Shown: positions 44,784 through 54,362 of the stretch, piece after piece | Position numbering within the stretch: position 1 is the first letter of the stretch | Layout of the letters: every line of letters starts with the position of its first letter | NCBI GenBank assembly: GCA_017996175.1 | Contig: JAGOHK010000007.1 | Coordinates: 1 to 64,000, forward strand | Direction of reading: 5' to 3' | Source of the DNA: Leptospiraceae bacterium | GTDB lineage: Bacteria > Spirochaetota > Leptospiria > Leptospirales > Leptospiraceae | DNA length: 64,000 bases | The notes under the pieces: model-generated | Seen by the model: only the letters and a program-made list of their open reading frames with translations | What the model was told of the DNA's origin: nothing | The model's database searches: none | Made by a program: the position numbers and the translations under genes

Positions 44784-45878
44784 CTATCCCAACCTCCTTA
44801 TTGCTTTTAGAATTTCTGGAACGATTTGATAACTAGGAACAACAATATCTGCTCCTCCTCTATCTATTGCCTCTTTCGGCATACCAAAAACAACCGCAGT
44901 CTCTTCACTTTCAGCAATTGTAATTCCACCTGCTTTTTTTATTTTTACCATTGCATCAGCACCATCATCTCCCATTCCAGTCATTAGCACACCAATTGTA
45001 TTCTTTCCGAAAATACTCAAAACTGATTCCATCATCACACCCACCGACGGCATAAAAAAATGTTCAATGTCAGTCGAAAGACGAACTTGAATTTCGCTAT
45101 TCGGACGTTGTCTCAATTGTAGATGATAACCACCCTTCCCTAAATACCCATTGTTTATCATCACAGTATCACCAGCTTCTACTTCCTTGATTGGAATTTG
45201 GGAATGGTCGTTGAGTCTACCGGCAAATGATTTTGTGAAGTTAGGCGGCATATGTTGGACAATGAATAATGCTGCTCCAAGATCTTCTGGAATTTCTGGA
45301 ATAATTTCGGAAAGTGCTTTCGGACCACCTGTGGAAATTCCAATGGCGACCGCAATTTTTACCGATACATTTGATTTGATTACTTCTCTATTTTTTTTAT
45401 TCGGACTAAGAGGTTTAGAAACATTGCGATTAAATTCTTTTACTCGATTCATTCGCTTGCGGATACGATTGATTGCACCTGACTTAGCGGCTAATTTGAC
45501 TTTGGCGATAATTTCATCTGCTACTTGTTTTATATTCAAAGAAACAGTTCCGCCTGGCTTGGGCACATAGTCAAATGCGCCCAGTTCCAGAGCTTCAAAT
45601 GTAATCAACGCCCCTTCTTGCGAAAGAGAGCTGACGATGAGAACAGGACAGATATTTTCATTTACAATGTATTGCATTGCAGTAATTCCATCCATCCTCG
45701 GAAGATTTATATCCATCGTCACAACATCAGGATGTATCTCCCTTGCTTTCATGACTCCTTCTTCTCCATCTCTCGCAAGTGTTACTTCGATGTTTCTATC
45801 TGATTCTAGAATTTTTTTCAATTCCTTTCTCATGAAAGCAGAATCTTCAACAACTAGAACGCTGATTTTTTTACCCAT
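44784..45878 (-). CDS. CheB protein-glutamate methylesterase
   Basis: 364 residues. An N-terminal receiver (phospho-Asp in VTMDINLPRMDG) is joined by a linker to the methylesterase domain with the catalytic Ser in GISTGGPKAL, His in VQHMPPNFT and Asp in GMGDDGADAM. It demethylates or deamidates the receptor when phosphorylated by CheA. It follows the triple CheW gene by 6 bases. Confidence 0.95.
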   Translation of the reverse strand: MGKKISVLVVEDSAFMRKELKKILESDRNIEVTLARDGEEGVMKAREIHPDVVTMDINLPRMDGITAMQYIVNENICPVLIVSSLSQEGALITFEALELGAFDYVPKPGGTVSLNIKQVADEIIAKVKLAAKSGAINRIRKRMNRVKEFNRNVSKPLSPNKKNREVIKSNVSVKIAVAIGISTGGPKALSEIIPEIPEDLGAALFIVQHMPPNFTKSFAGRLNDHSQIPIKEVEAGDTVMINNGYLGKGGYHLQLRQRPNSEIQVRLSTDIEHFFMPSVGVMMESVLSIFGKNTIGVLMTGMGDDGADAMVKIKKAGGITIAESEETAVVFGMPKEAIDRGGADIVVPSYQIVPEILKAIRRLG

Positions 45879-45884
45879 TAAAAA

Positions 45885-47744
45885 TTAAACTCCAACTCTC
45901 GCAGTTTCTTTGAGTTGTTGTTGCTCTTCACCACTCAGAATTTTGTCTACATTGAGGATAATAATAAATCTCCCCTGCTTTGCCAAGTTAGCAATTCCGT
46001 CAATAAACTCAGTCTCTATTTTAGAACTGATAATCTCCGGTGGTGGTTCAATCAATTTTCTAGAAATTCGAATTACCTCAGATACAGAATCTACAATTAA
46101 ACCGGTAGTCTTATCTAAAATATCTACGATGATTACCCGCGTAGCCTCTCCATGTTTCACTATTTCTAAATTAAATCTTTTACGTAAGTCAATAGCCGGA
46201 ATTACATTTCCGCGAAGATTCATAATCCCCTCTACAAAGGAAGGAGAATTTGGAACAGCGGTTACTCCTGTTAGGCGATTGATTTCGCGAACGTCTTCTA
46301 TATATAGACCGAACTCTTCCTTACCAAGTCTAAATGTAACTAACTGCACCTCAGCTTCTTGCAAACTTTCTCCTCCATGAATAGCTTCTTTTTCCTTTTC
46401 AGAAACGTTCTCTTGCTTAACATCCAGGATACGACTCATTAGCTTCTCATTGAATAGTTTTTTTTCATCTAAGAAAAGAATCAGTCTTTTTCCTTCATCC
46501 AGCTTTACTATTCCTTGCAGATTATCTTCCTTATCCCCATGAATGATTCTTGGCGGGGGATCAATTATATTTTCAGGAATGCGAATAACCTGCTGCATCC
46601 TATCGACCATAATCCCAATGGAATTTTTATTAATATCTGCTACTAGAATTCTCTGGTCTTCCTTGATGTCTTCTTTTACTCCCTCTTTGCAATCACTTAG
46701 GGTTAATAGCAATTGTTCGAAGCCAGACTGAATATTTTTTTCTAGATACGATTTAATCTCATCGGAAGTTTTTACATCCTTTGTCTTGAACAAATTTTGA
46801 GAGTGAAAATGTATATCCTGATGTATAAATCTTACTTTTTGCAAGATTTTTCCAATCTCTTCACTCGAGGTTCTAAACGATTCAATCCACTGCAACGCAT
46901 CAACCGTTTCAATACTACGAAAGCCAGAATCAGATTCGAAGGAATACTTAAATCCTGAAAACCAGTTTTGGTAGCTTTTTTCTAGTCTCTCGATTTCTTG
47001 TAACTTGTTTTCTACAAGGGAGGGCATACCAAAGAGTTTGCGTAAATCAATGATAGGAAGAAGCTCATTACGAAGAGCCAAAACTCCAAGCACATAAGCA
47101 GGAACTTCTGGAACTTCCGTAATTTTACTTACTCTTAGAATTTCCTGTACCGATTGAATGGTAAATCCATATTCTTCTAGTCCCACAAGAAATGTAACCA
47201 ATTGCTTTTCGGCTATCGCATTTTTTTTATCTGTCTCTACAGATTCTTGTTGCACATGGGTTCTTTTAGTCTTCTCGAGAGTCACATCAATATTACAAAG
47301 TGAGTCTACATTTAGCTCAAGAGTAATTCCTTCATTATCCTTAGCATAAATTACTTTGTGAATAAATTTACTATCAACTCCGGAAGATAGTATTGGAGGT
47401 GGAGTTTCTACTCTCACATTTTCCAAACTAGCAACTCCCTTTACACTATCTACAATCACTCCGATGAGAGACTCATTTACATCTAGGACGAGAACTCTTG
47501 TTCTATCTGTTACAGGTGCAACAGGAAGGTTTAAGCGAATTCTTGCGTCTAACACCGGTAATACGTTACCACGTAGGTTGGTCAGACCCTTTAGATATTC
47601 CGTTGATCTAGGGACATGCGTGATTTCAGGATAACGAACAATTTCCTTTATTCTATGAATTCCAATTCCAAATAACTCTTTGCCTATATGGAAAGTAGCG
47701 ATCTGGGTTTCATTCACACTCTTTTTTTCGAGTAATGTTTCCAT
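45885..47744 (-). CDS. Triple CheW-domain scaffold protein
   Basis: 619 residues with three CheW domains at about 13-150, 180-420 and 465-605. Each shows the CheW core (for example GLTNLRGNVLPVLDAR and GIMNLRGNVIPAIDLR). The middle domain holds an insertion of about 110 residues (about 250-360) with EKSYQNWF, LQWIES and FIHQDIHFHS, which recalls a CZB zinc domain but with several ligands changed. One such protein can bridge several CheA and receptor units in an array. No separate single-domain cheW is in the window. Confidence 0.9.
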   Translation of the reverse strand: METLLEKKSVNETQIATFHIGKELFGIGIHRIKEIVRYPEITHVPRSTEYLKGLTNLRGNVLPVLDARIRLNLPVAPVTDRTRVLVLDVNESLIGVIVDSVKGVASLENVRVETPPPILSSGVDSKFIHKVIYAKDNEGITLELNVDSLCNIDVTLEKTKRTHVQQESVETDKKNAIAEKQLVTFLVGLEEYGFTIQSVQEILRVSKITEVPEVPAYVLGVLALRNELLPIIDLRKLFGMPSLVENKLQEIERLEKSYQNWFSGFKYSFESDSGFRSIETVDALQWIESFRTSSEEIGKILQKVRFIHQDIHFHSQNLFKTKDVKTSDEIKSYLEKNIQSGFEQLLLTLSDCKEGVKEDIKEDQRILVADINKNSIGIMVDRMQQVIRIPENIIDPPPRIIHGDKEDNLQGIVKLDEGKRLILFLDEKKLFNEKLMSRILDVKQENVSEKEKEAIHGGESLQEAEVQLVTFRLGKEEFGLYIEDVREINRLTGVTAVPNSPSFVEGIMNLRGNVIPAIDLRKRFNLEIVKHGEATRVIIVDILDKTTGLIVDSVSEVIRISRKLIEPPPEIISSKIETEFIDGIANLAKQGRFIIILNVDKILSGEEQQQLKETARVGV

Positions 47745-47753
47745 TTAATCCCC

Positions 47754-49721
47754 CTAGTTGGATTGTAACTCATCTGCAAGTGCTGCGATTTCTTCGATAG
47801 CTTCGGATAATTCTTGTAATCCTTTCGCCTGCTCTTCTGATGCAGCAGATGCTTGGGACACAGACTTCATTGATTCTTCAGCGGCAGCACTAATATTATC
47901 CACAGCTTTCTTGGCTTCGTCGTTTGCTTGCTTCGCCTCTCTAGAATTTTTTAACATGTCAGTCATTGCTTTGTCGATGACTCCCATATCCCCTTCCATT
48001 TTATTCAAACTATCCGTGGACGCTTTTGCCTTTGCTACTTCACTCTGTGCCATATTCCCAGAAAACTCTACATTTTGCGCACATGTATCAATAAGTAACG
48101 AAAGAGATCTTACCAAGTTTTTAATTTTATCAGCACTCACAGAAGATTCTGTAGCAAGATTACGAATATCACCGGATACTACCGAGAAACCTTTTCCGTG
48201 CTCACCAGCTCTTGCTGCTTCTATCGAACCACTGACCGCAAGCATATCTGTCTTAATCGTGACATTGATAATGGACTCTACAATTTTATCTATCGCTAAG
48301 GATTTTTCTCCGAGGGTACGAACAATCTTAGCCGCATCCAAATTCTTGATTGCTGAAGCACTGATATTTGTAATCATTTTATCTATATCAACTTTACTCG
48401 TACCTAATTTTTTCAGCATATCCTGTGCTTGCTTTTGCATGTTGTTTGCATTAATTTCCACTTGTGCATTCGTTGCAGCAAGCTTTTCGCCAATCTCAGT
48501 TCCCTTTGAAGTTTCTTTTCCTTGAATTTCTGCCCCTTTTTGAATTTGTTCAATTGCTTTAGCAAGTTCCTGACTAGCAGAAAGAGCTTCTTCAATATTA
48601 GCAGATAATTGTTCTGACATAGACGCCAAGTCTTCAGCAGATTTTTGTAAGTTAGTAGAATTTTTTAATTCTTCTGCGGTTTGTGCTAATTCTTCTGCGG
48701 CTGAGGACATCTCTGAAAATGCTTTAGTCTGTTGCTCTGTTCCTTTACGGGATTCTTCTGTGCTTGCAGATAATTCTTCTGCAGCAGACGCAACATTCTC
48801 AGACATTTTTAAAAAATCTTTCGAATAAATTAAAATATCTGCAACTCCTTTTTCAGTCTGACGGCTAATCGTCTGAAACTCCGTCATGGAATTTGCTATT
48901 GCATTTAACCCATCGGAAATACTTTTACCTTTTTCTGCTTCTTCTCTGGCAATCTTTCCAATATTACCAACTTCTTGTACGACCTTTCGGACCTCTCCTT
49001 GGATTTCAGCCACAACATCTTTAATTTTGTTTGCTGACTTTTCTGAAGTTTCAGATAAGTTACGCACTTCATCGGCTACTATAGCGAAACCGCGTCCATG
49101 TTCTCCCGCTCTTGCTGCTTCAATGGCAGCGTTCAGTGCCAACAAATTGGTCTGATCTGCAATTCGCACGACAGACTGTACGATGTTTCCAATTTCATCT
49201 GATTGTTTTTCTAAATCAGTCATGAGCTCAGCAGTTTTCATTGCAGTATTAGCGGCTTGGGTGACGCCTTCGATTAAAATAGAAATATCTCTGCCAGTAT
49301 TTAATGCAAATTCTTTAATTGTATTTACTTTATCTAATGTTTGAATTGCAAGTGTCGCATTTATTTGTGCATTTTTTTCAATTTGTGTAACGGTTACTTT
49401 TGTTTCTTCGGAAGCACTGCTAGATTCCTCTGCACCAGATGCAATTTGTTGCATAGAGCGCATAAGCTCTTCTGATGCACTACTTCCTTCTTGTATGCCA
49501 CTCGATAACTGCTCAGCAGCAGTTGCAATTCGCTCACTAATTTGTTGTTGTTTTGCCATCGTTCTTGCTTTTGCTTTTTCGGTAGCAATTCTTTTTGCAT
49601 CATCTCTTTTGTGCTGAAACTCTGCGCCTTGATCAGATAAATCTCTTTCCTGATATTTAGATTTGTCGCCTAATCCCGGTTTGGCTAAACTTTTTCCCGA
49701 TAATCCTCTGTTTCTTTCCAT
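47754..49721 (-). CDS. Soluble chemoreceptor with two signalling tips
   Basis: 655 residues, no membrane segment and no HAMP. The first tip (about 190-222) has the canonical [20 protein letters not shown]. The second (about 493-525) reads IKTDMLAVSGSIEAARAGEH, with the receptor-contact residues altered. Long coiled coils with E-E/A-S-A repeats flank both, and the sequence between them looks like a second full copy. The N-terminal 60 residues are basic and polar, with no sensor domain. It heads the chemosensory operon; input must come from elsewhere, perhaps from the partner proteins. Confidence 0.9.
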   Translation of the reverse strand: MERNRGLSGKSLAKPGLGDKSKYQERDLSDQGAEFQHKRDDAKRIATEKAKARTMAKQQQISERIATAAEQLSSGIQEGSSASEELMRSMQQIASGAEESSSASEETKVTVTQIEKNAQINATLAIQTLDKVNTIKEFALNTGRDISILIEGVTQAANTAMKTAELMTDLEKQSDEIGNIVQSVVRIADQTNLLALNAAIEAARAGEHGRGFAIVADEVRNLSETSEKSANKIKDVVAEIQGEVRKVVQEVGNIGKIAREEAEKGKSISDGLNAIANSMTEFQTISRQTEKGVADILIYSKDFLKMSENVASAAEELSASTEESRKGTEQQTKAFSEMSSAAEELAQTAEELKNSTNLQKSAEDLASMSEQLSANIEEALSASQELAKAIEQIQKGAEIQGKETSKGTEIGEKLAATNAQVEINANNMQKQAQDMLKKLGTSKVDIDKMITNISASAIKNLDAAKIVRTLGEKSLAIDKIVESIINVTIKTDMLAVSGSIEAARAGEHGKGFSVVSGDIRNLATESSVSADKIKNLVRSLSLLIDTCAQNVEFSGNMAQSEVAKAKASTDSLNKMEGDMGVIDKAMTDMLKNSREAKQANDEAKKAVDNISAAAEESMKSVSQASAASEEQAKGLQELSEAIEEIAALADELQSN

Positions 49722-50101
49722 ACAATACCTCGATGTGTTTTTGATTTAAAAAAGTTATCTACAAAAACAAGTACAAAAAAAAATTTTATTAAAAATATAT
49801 AATATGATATTTATCATGTACATTACCTTCATATCGCCTATCGTTTGACTCGATTGAACGTTGCAATCGAAATTATCAGATAAATAATTTATATGGTTAA
49901 CAACAATTTACCTCTAATCAAATATAATATATGTTTTATTGACTTATATTCATAGGCAAAAAATTTTTTCACAGCTTTATTTTTACTTTGCATTTTGCAT
50001 TTCTACTTTGCATTTTGCATTTCTAGTTTATTTCGATTCAATAAAATAAAGGAGTTTATTTTATTTTCATTAATTTAAACCGTGACTAAGTAACTAGTAT
50101 T
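49722..50101. promoter_or_regulatory. Divergent promoter region of the chemosensory genes
   Basis: 380 AT-rich bases between the receptor gene (-) and the receiver-kinase gene (+). It contains the palindrome ATGATATTTATCAT (about 49806-49819) and an exact tandem pair of the 20-base unit TACTTTGCATTTTGCATTTC (about 49985-50024). No coding frame is visible. Confidence 0.5.
49985..50024. repeat. Exact tandem 20-base duplication
   Basis: TACTTTGCATTTTGCATTTC occurs twice in a row; each unit itself contains TTTGCAT twice. It resembles the TTCATTTTGCAAT sites around the B12 sensor gene. It may be a cluster of regulator sites or a slippage-prone stretch upstream of the receiver-kinase gene. Confidence 0.7.
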
Positions 50102-51433
50102 ATGGAGCAGATTTATTCACAAACTATTTTGCTTGTAGAAGATGATCCGGTGTATGCAACCATTTTATCAACGATCATTGAGCGTTATTTTAATTATCCC
50201 ACAATCATTGCAGATGGGAGAAATGCTCTTGAATATTTATTAAGGGCGGAGGATATTCCCAAAATGATTTTAATGGATTACCAATTACCTCAAATCAACG
50301 GCATTGAGATACTTAAAACTCTAAGTGAGACAAATCGGAATTACCCTGTTATTTTTCTTGCATCGGCAGGAGAGACTGGTGTTGTAGTTGAGGCAATGAA
50401 AGCCGGTGCTTTGGATTTTTTAGAAAAAAGTCATTTTCAAATCAATGAATTACCTTTTATAATCAATAAAAATATCCATATTTTCCAAGATAGAATTGAA
50501 AAATTGAGACTTCAAAAAGAATTAGAAGAATACAAAATTCACCTAGAGGAAATTGTTAAAGAACGAACAGAAGAACTCCAAATTCATAAAGAGCTTTTAG
50601 AGGATTTAGTAAAACTTAGAACACTAGAATTAGAAAATGCACTATTAAAATTAAAAAATGCACAAAATCAAGTAATCCAATCTGAAAAGATGGCATCCCT
50701 TGGAATTCTTCTCGCAGGAGTTGCACATGAAATTAACAATCCAGTTAATTATATAAATTCAAGTGTGATCGGCTTACATAACGTATTCGAAGATATTTTA
50801 ATATATTTAAAAAAAACAACCGAGATAGAAAATTTACCGGATATTCCAGCCTTAGATTTAGAAAAATCAGCAGAGAGAATTGAAAAAATGCTTACTAATA
50901 TTGAGACTGGAATTTCGAAAACGAAGCAAATAGTAAATAGCCTACGAATATTCTCTAGAAGTTCCGAAGGCAGTATGCACCAAACAGATATTCATGAGAA
51001 CATAGATTGTGCATTGACAATTTTGCAAAATGAATATAAGGGAAAAGTGGAAATCATAAAAAACTATAATGAAATTTCTCTGGTTCATTGTTTCTCTGAT
51101 AAATTAAATCAAGTCTTAGTGAATCTATTCATGAATGCAATCCAAGCGATCGAAAATAAAGGAGAAATTATTATCACCACTCTGAAACATGGGAAAGAAA
51201 AAGTGAGTATATCTATCCAGGATACCGGATGCGGGATTCCAGAAAGTATCCAAAATAAAATTTTTGATCCTTTTTTTACAACCAAAGAACTAGGAAAAGG
51301 AACCGGTTTGGGATTAAGTATTGTCTATGATATTATCCAGCAAATGCAAGGCGAAATATTAATGAGAAGTGAATTAGGAATAGGGACAATATTTACGATT
51401 ATTTTACCTATTTCGGAGAATACCAACGGCTAA
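50102..51433 (+). CDS. Receiver-histidine kinase hybrid (receiver first)
   Basis: 443 residues. Receiver at about 6-122 (phospho-Asp in MILMDYQLP, but the Lys position reads FLEKSHF). A charged coiled coil (about 130-195) leads to a DHp with the His in [16 protein letters not shown] (about 208) and HATPase with DTGCGIPES and [11 protein letters not shown]. The N-terminal receiver suggests this kinase is controlled by another kinase, perhaps CheA. It starts the plus-strand signalling run. Confidence 0.92.
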   Translation: MEQIYSQTILLVEDDPVYATILSTIIERYFNYPTIIADGRNALEYLLRAEDIPKMILMDYQLPQINGIEILKTLSETNRNYPVIFLASAGETGVVVEAMKAGALDFLEKSHFQINELPFIINKNIHIFQDRIEKLRLQKELEEYKIHLEEIVKERTEELQIHKELLEDLVKLRTLELENALLKLKNAQNQVIQSEKMASLGILLAGVAHEINNPVNYINSSVIGLHNVFEDILIYLKKTTEIENLPDIPALDLEKSAERIEKMLTNIETGISKTKQIVNSLRIFSRSSEGSMHQTDIHENIDCALTILQNEYKGKVEIIKNYNEISLVHCFSDKLNQVLVNLFMNAIQAIENKGEIIITTLKHGKEKVSISIQDTGCGIPESIQNKIFDPFFTTKELGKGTGLGLSIVYDIIQQMQGEILMRSELGIGTIFTIILPISENTNG

Positions 51434-51479
51434 TGGCTACATTATTATTTATACGATTTAGGATTTGACTGAAAAAATT

Positions 51480-51845
51480 ATGAAAACAATACTACTTGTT
51501 GACGATTCCACATTCACGAGAAACAGCTTAAGGAAAACACTTCTGGATAAAGGATTAAATATTCTTCAAGGTTCAAACGGAATGGAAGCGATCGAAATAT
51601 TGAAGAATAACTCAATAGATCTTATTGTCACAGATCTCAACATGCCAGAAATGGATGGACTAGGTCTTCTTGAGAGGCTAAAGGCAAACAATCATAAAAT
51701 TCCGGTTCTAGTCTTCACAGCGGATATTCAAGATACAACGCGAGAACATTGCATGAATCTAGGTGCTAGAGATGTAATACATAAACAATTTAATCAAAAA
51801 CTTCTCAGCAATATTGAAAGTATACTGAATGAGGATGTCCCATGA
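51480..51845 (+). CDS. Single-domain response regulator
   Basis: A receiver of 121 residues from the ATG at 51480 (an upstream TTG at 51465 would add five residues). It has LLVDDSTFTRNSLR, phospho-Asp in IVTDLNMPEMDG, and Lys-type HKQF in place of the usual K-P. It overlaps the CheC-like gene by 4 bases and is probably its phosphatase substrate. Confidence 0.88.
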   Translation: MKTILLVDDSTFTRNSLRKTLLDKGLNILQGSNGMEAIEILKNNSIDLIVTDLNMPEMDGLGLLERLKANNHKIPVLVFTADIQDTTREHCMNLGARDVIHKQFNQKLLSNIESILNEDVP

Positions 51846-52459
51846 ACATTAACGAAGAAACAATTGATACAATAAAAGAGCTTATTAATATTGGGTGCGG
51901 GAGTGGTGCGGGTATTTTAAACCAGATGGTCAAATCCCATATTACCCTCCATGTTCCTTCCATAAGAATTATTGCCGACAGGAATATTCTTGATACATAT
52001 CTTAAAGAATATCAAAAGTATCAATGTGTAAATGTAAATATCGCGGGTGATCTACACGGAGCAATATCTATGCTATTGACAGAGTCAACGCTTGTAGTAC
52101 TTGTGAAACGACTAACTGGCGAAGATGCTCTCGATGACGCAATAGATGGACTAAAAATAGAAGTCATTCAGGAGATAGGCAATATTATCCTTAATAGCAT
52201 TTCCGGTACAATTTCTAATCTATTTCGTTTAAAAATAAATGTGTCCCTTCCTGAATTTCATAATGATATTCAGAGTTTTATTACTAAAAAAATCAATGAA
52301 AAGGATTATTCTCATTATGTTCTAGTTGAAACATCCATGAGCGTTGATGATCTAAATATTACATTCTATATCATAATACTTTTAGAAGCTGATTCATTTC
52401 AATACCTGATTGAGAATATGGATTCAATTTCCCTATTCAATTTTAGTAAGGCTAATTAG
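51842..52459 (+). CDS. CheC-like CheY-P phosphatase
   Basis: 205 residues, with two copies of the CheC active motif (E-x2-N): DTIKELINIGCGSGAGILNQ (about 9-28) and VIQEIGNIILNSISG (about 112-126). CheC-family proteins dephosphorylate CheY-type receivers. The overlap with the preceding receiver gene points to that protein as target. No cheD is nearby, although CheD commonly partners CheC. Confidence 0.83.
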   Translation: MNINEETIDTIKELINIGCGSGAGILNQMVKSHITLHVPSIRIIADRNILDTYLKEYQKYQCVNVNIAGDLHGAISMLLTESTLVVLVKRLTGEDALDDAIDGLKIEVIQEIGNIILNSISGTISNLFRLKINVSLPEFHNDIQSFITKKINEKDYSHYVLVETSMSVDDLNITFYIIILLEADSFQYLIENMDSISLFNFSKAN

Positions 52460-52470
52460 GATTTAACTCA

Positions 52471-53559
52471 ATGACCAAATTAGACTATTCAATTTTTGAT
52501 ATTATCTCTCAAGGAGTTTGCATTATAAACCGAAACCTAGAAGTAATTTTCTGGAATAAGACCTTGGAAGAATGGACCGGTGTAAAATTACCACAGATTC
52601 TTGGTAAAGAAATAGGAGTATTTTTTCACCATTTAAGGCAACCACAGTATGGAGCTCTAATCAGAACAAAAGTGTTCGAAGACAACACTCCTCTTATTTT
52701 TTCTGCCCTTATACATAAGTATTTTTTTTATGCTCATGTAGATGAAATGCATACTCGTAAGCAGCATACAACAATTACACCCATACCACCAAGGGACGGT
52801 GAGGGGCAACGTGCCATTATCTTCGTCCAGGATGTTACAGAGCTATATACAAAAATGCTTGAGATGAAAACTCTTAGGGATGATGCAGTGCGAGAAGGCG
52901 AACAACTCAAGCTTGCAAAAGAAGAAATTAAATCACTACTCTCTGAAAAAGAGCTTGTTTTGAAAGAAGTGCATCATCGAATAAAAAATAATATGAACAC
53001 GATACGAGGTCTTATCCTTTTGCAGTCAGAAATGCTAAAAGACCCAATAGCTGCCGAGGCACTGAGTAATGCAAGTAGGAGAATACAGAGTATGACAATA
53101 CTTTACGAAAAACTTTATCGATCTAAAAATTTGTATGAAGTTTCTATGAAAGATTATCTCCCGTCCCTGATTGATGAAATTTTAGAGAATCTTTTTATGG
53201 GGGTAAATGTAAAAATTGAAAAGGAAATAGATGATTTTATTTTAGATTCAAGAAGATTACTTCCATTTGGAATTATCATCAATGAACTTTTAAGCAACGC
53301 TATGAAATATGCATTTCTAGATAGGAAGGAAGGGATTATTTCTGTGGAAGCAAAATTGAAGAAGACAGTTACAGGAGATGGTAAACTTATTTCCCTTACC
53401 GTTAAGGATAATGGCAACGGGTTACCAGAATCAGTCGATATAAATAATTCAACAGGATTTGGTTTAATGCTCGTGAAAATGCTGACAAGACAACTGAGTG
53501 GAAATATTCAAGTAGAACAAGAAAATGGAACTAGATTTATTTTAGAATTTGCAGAATAG
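52471..53559 (+). CDS. PAS-HisKA_2 histidine kinase
   Basis: 362 residues. One PAS domain (about 5-125, INRNLEVIFWNKTLEEWTG) is followed by a coiled coil and the HisKA_2 motif KEVHHRIKNNMNTIRGL (His about 167), then an HATPase with NELLSNAMKYAF, DNGNGLPES and GFGLMLV. HisKA_2 kinases often act in general stress response, as in alphaproteobacterial systems. It follows the CheC gene by 11 bases. Confidence 0.9.
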   Translation: MTKLDYSIFDIISQGVCIINRNLEVIFWNKTLEEWTGVKLPQILGKEIGVFFHHLRQPQYGALIRTKVFEDNTPLIFSALIHKYFFYAHVDEMHTRKQHTTITPIPPRDGEGQRAIIFVQDVTELYTKMLEMKTLRDDAVREGEQLKLAKEEIKSLLSEKELVLKEVHHRIKNNMNTIRGLILLQSEMLKDPIAAEALSNASRRIQSMTILYEKLYRSKNLYEVSMKDYLPSLIDEILENLFMGVNVKIEKEIDDFILDSRRLLPFGIIINELLSNAMKYAFLDRKEGIISVEAKLKKTVTGDGKLISLTVKDNGNGLPESVDINNSTGFGLMLVKMLTRQLSGNIQVEQENGTRFILEFAE

Positions 53560-53660
53560 AAAACGGGGAATGACATTTTATTCATTTCTTGTATTTCTGA
53601 TTTATACAGGTTTAGTGTGATATAGGTATTAGAAATTCAATTTAGTATTGGAGAGTTTTG

Positions 53661-54233
53661 ATGGAAAATTTAAAAGCGAATATTTTATATGTGGATGATG
53701 AAAGAGAAAACCTCGATGGTTTTGAAGCAAGTTTTTATAATGTATATAATATATTTCTAGCGGATAATGGTAAGAGCGGACTTGAGATTCTTCGCAATAA
53801 AGAAATTCATGTTATTGTGTCTGATCAGAGAATGCCTGAAATGACTGGTTTAGAATTTTTTGCAGAGGTTCAAAAAAAATATCCAGATATAGTTTGCATC
53901 ATATTAACCGCGCACGTTGATTCTGAATCCTCCATTCGGGCAGTGAACCAAGGTGGAATTTACCGTTACATCCTAAAACCCTGGGATAAAAATGAAATGA
54001 AAATGAGCCTAGATAATGCAGTACAGACATATAAATTAAAAACTGTAAATCGTTCTTTAGTTTCAGAATTACAAAAAAAAAATAAAGAATTAGAAGAGCA
54101 TAAGAATAATCTGCAAAAATTAGTAGATCAGAAAACGGAAGAACTTAATTTGAAAAATAAGGAATTAGCTAAGATCAATGCGATGAAAGATCAGTTTTTT
54201 TCTTCCATTCTTTCACAGACAAAGGATAAATAA
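53661..54233 (+). CDS. Receiver plus coiled coil, kinase part missing
   Basis: 190 residues from the ATG at 53661. The receiver (phospho-Asp in IVSDQRMPEMTG, Lys in ILKPWD) is RpfG-like. A coiled coil (about 125-175) follows, and the protein ends INAMKDQFFSSILSQTKDK, the same start as a DHp helix (compare TKDKFFGIIAHDLRNP in the kinase at 36584). It stops before the His, so it looks like a receiver-kinase truncated to a receiver with a dimerisation stalk. Confidence 0.85.
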   Translation: MENLKANILYVDDERENLDGFEASFYNVYNIFLADNGKSGLEILRNKEIHVIVSDQRMPEMTGLEFFAEVQKKYPDIVCIILTAHVDSESSIRAVNQGGIYRYILKPWDKNEMKMSLDNAVQTYKLKTVNRSLVSELQKKNKELEEHKNNLQKLVDQKTEELNLKNKELAKINAMKDQFFSSILSQTKDK

Positions 54234-54298
54234 TGTTTGCCTTGGCTAATAATAATTTTACTCTTTTAGCAACTTGTATTAAAAAAAAGATAAATGCC

Positions 54299-54328
54299 TT
54301 GACATACAAAAATTACTTACAATATATT
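54299..54328 (+). promoter_or_regulatory. Promoter of the stressosome-type operon
   Basis: A perfect TTGACA at 54299-54304 and TATATT at 54323-54328, spaced 18 bases. The next start codon is at 54363, preceded by AGGAG. This gives the RsbR-RsbX unit its own start of transcription. Confidence 0.7.
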
Positions 54329-54362
54329 TTTAGTAGACAATTAAATAATATAGGAGACAAAG

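Noticed and set aside
47758-48525. 255-codon plus-strand reading opposite the soluble receptor gene
   Set aside because: It is the mirror of a repetitive coiled-coil gene with strong codon bias; it has no domain and no ribosome site.
49985-50024. CRISPR-like direct repeat
   Set aside because: Only two adjacent copies with no spacer and no cas genes; it is a simple tandem duplication.
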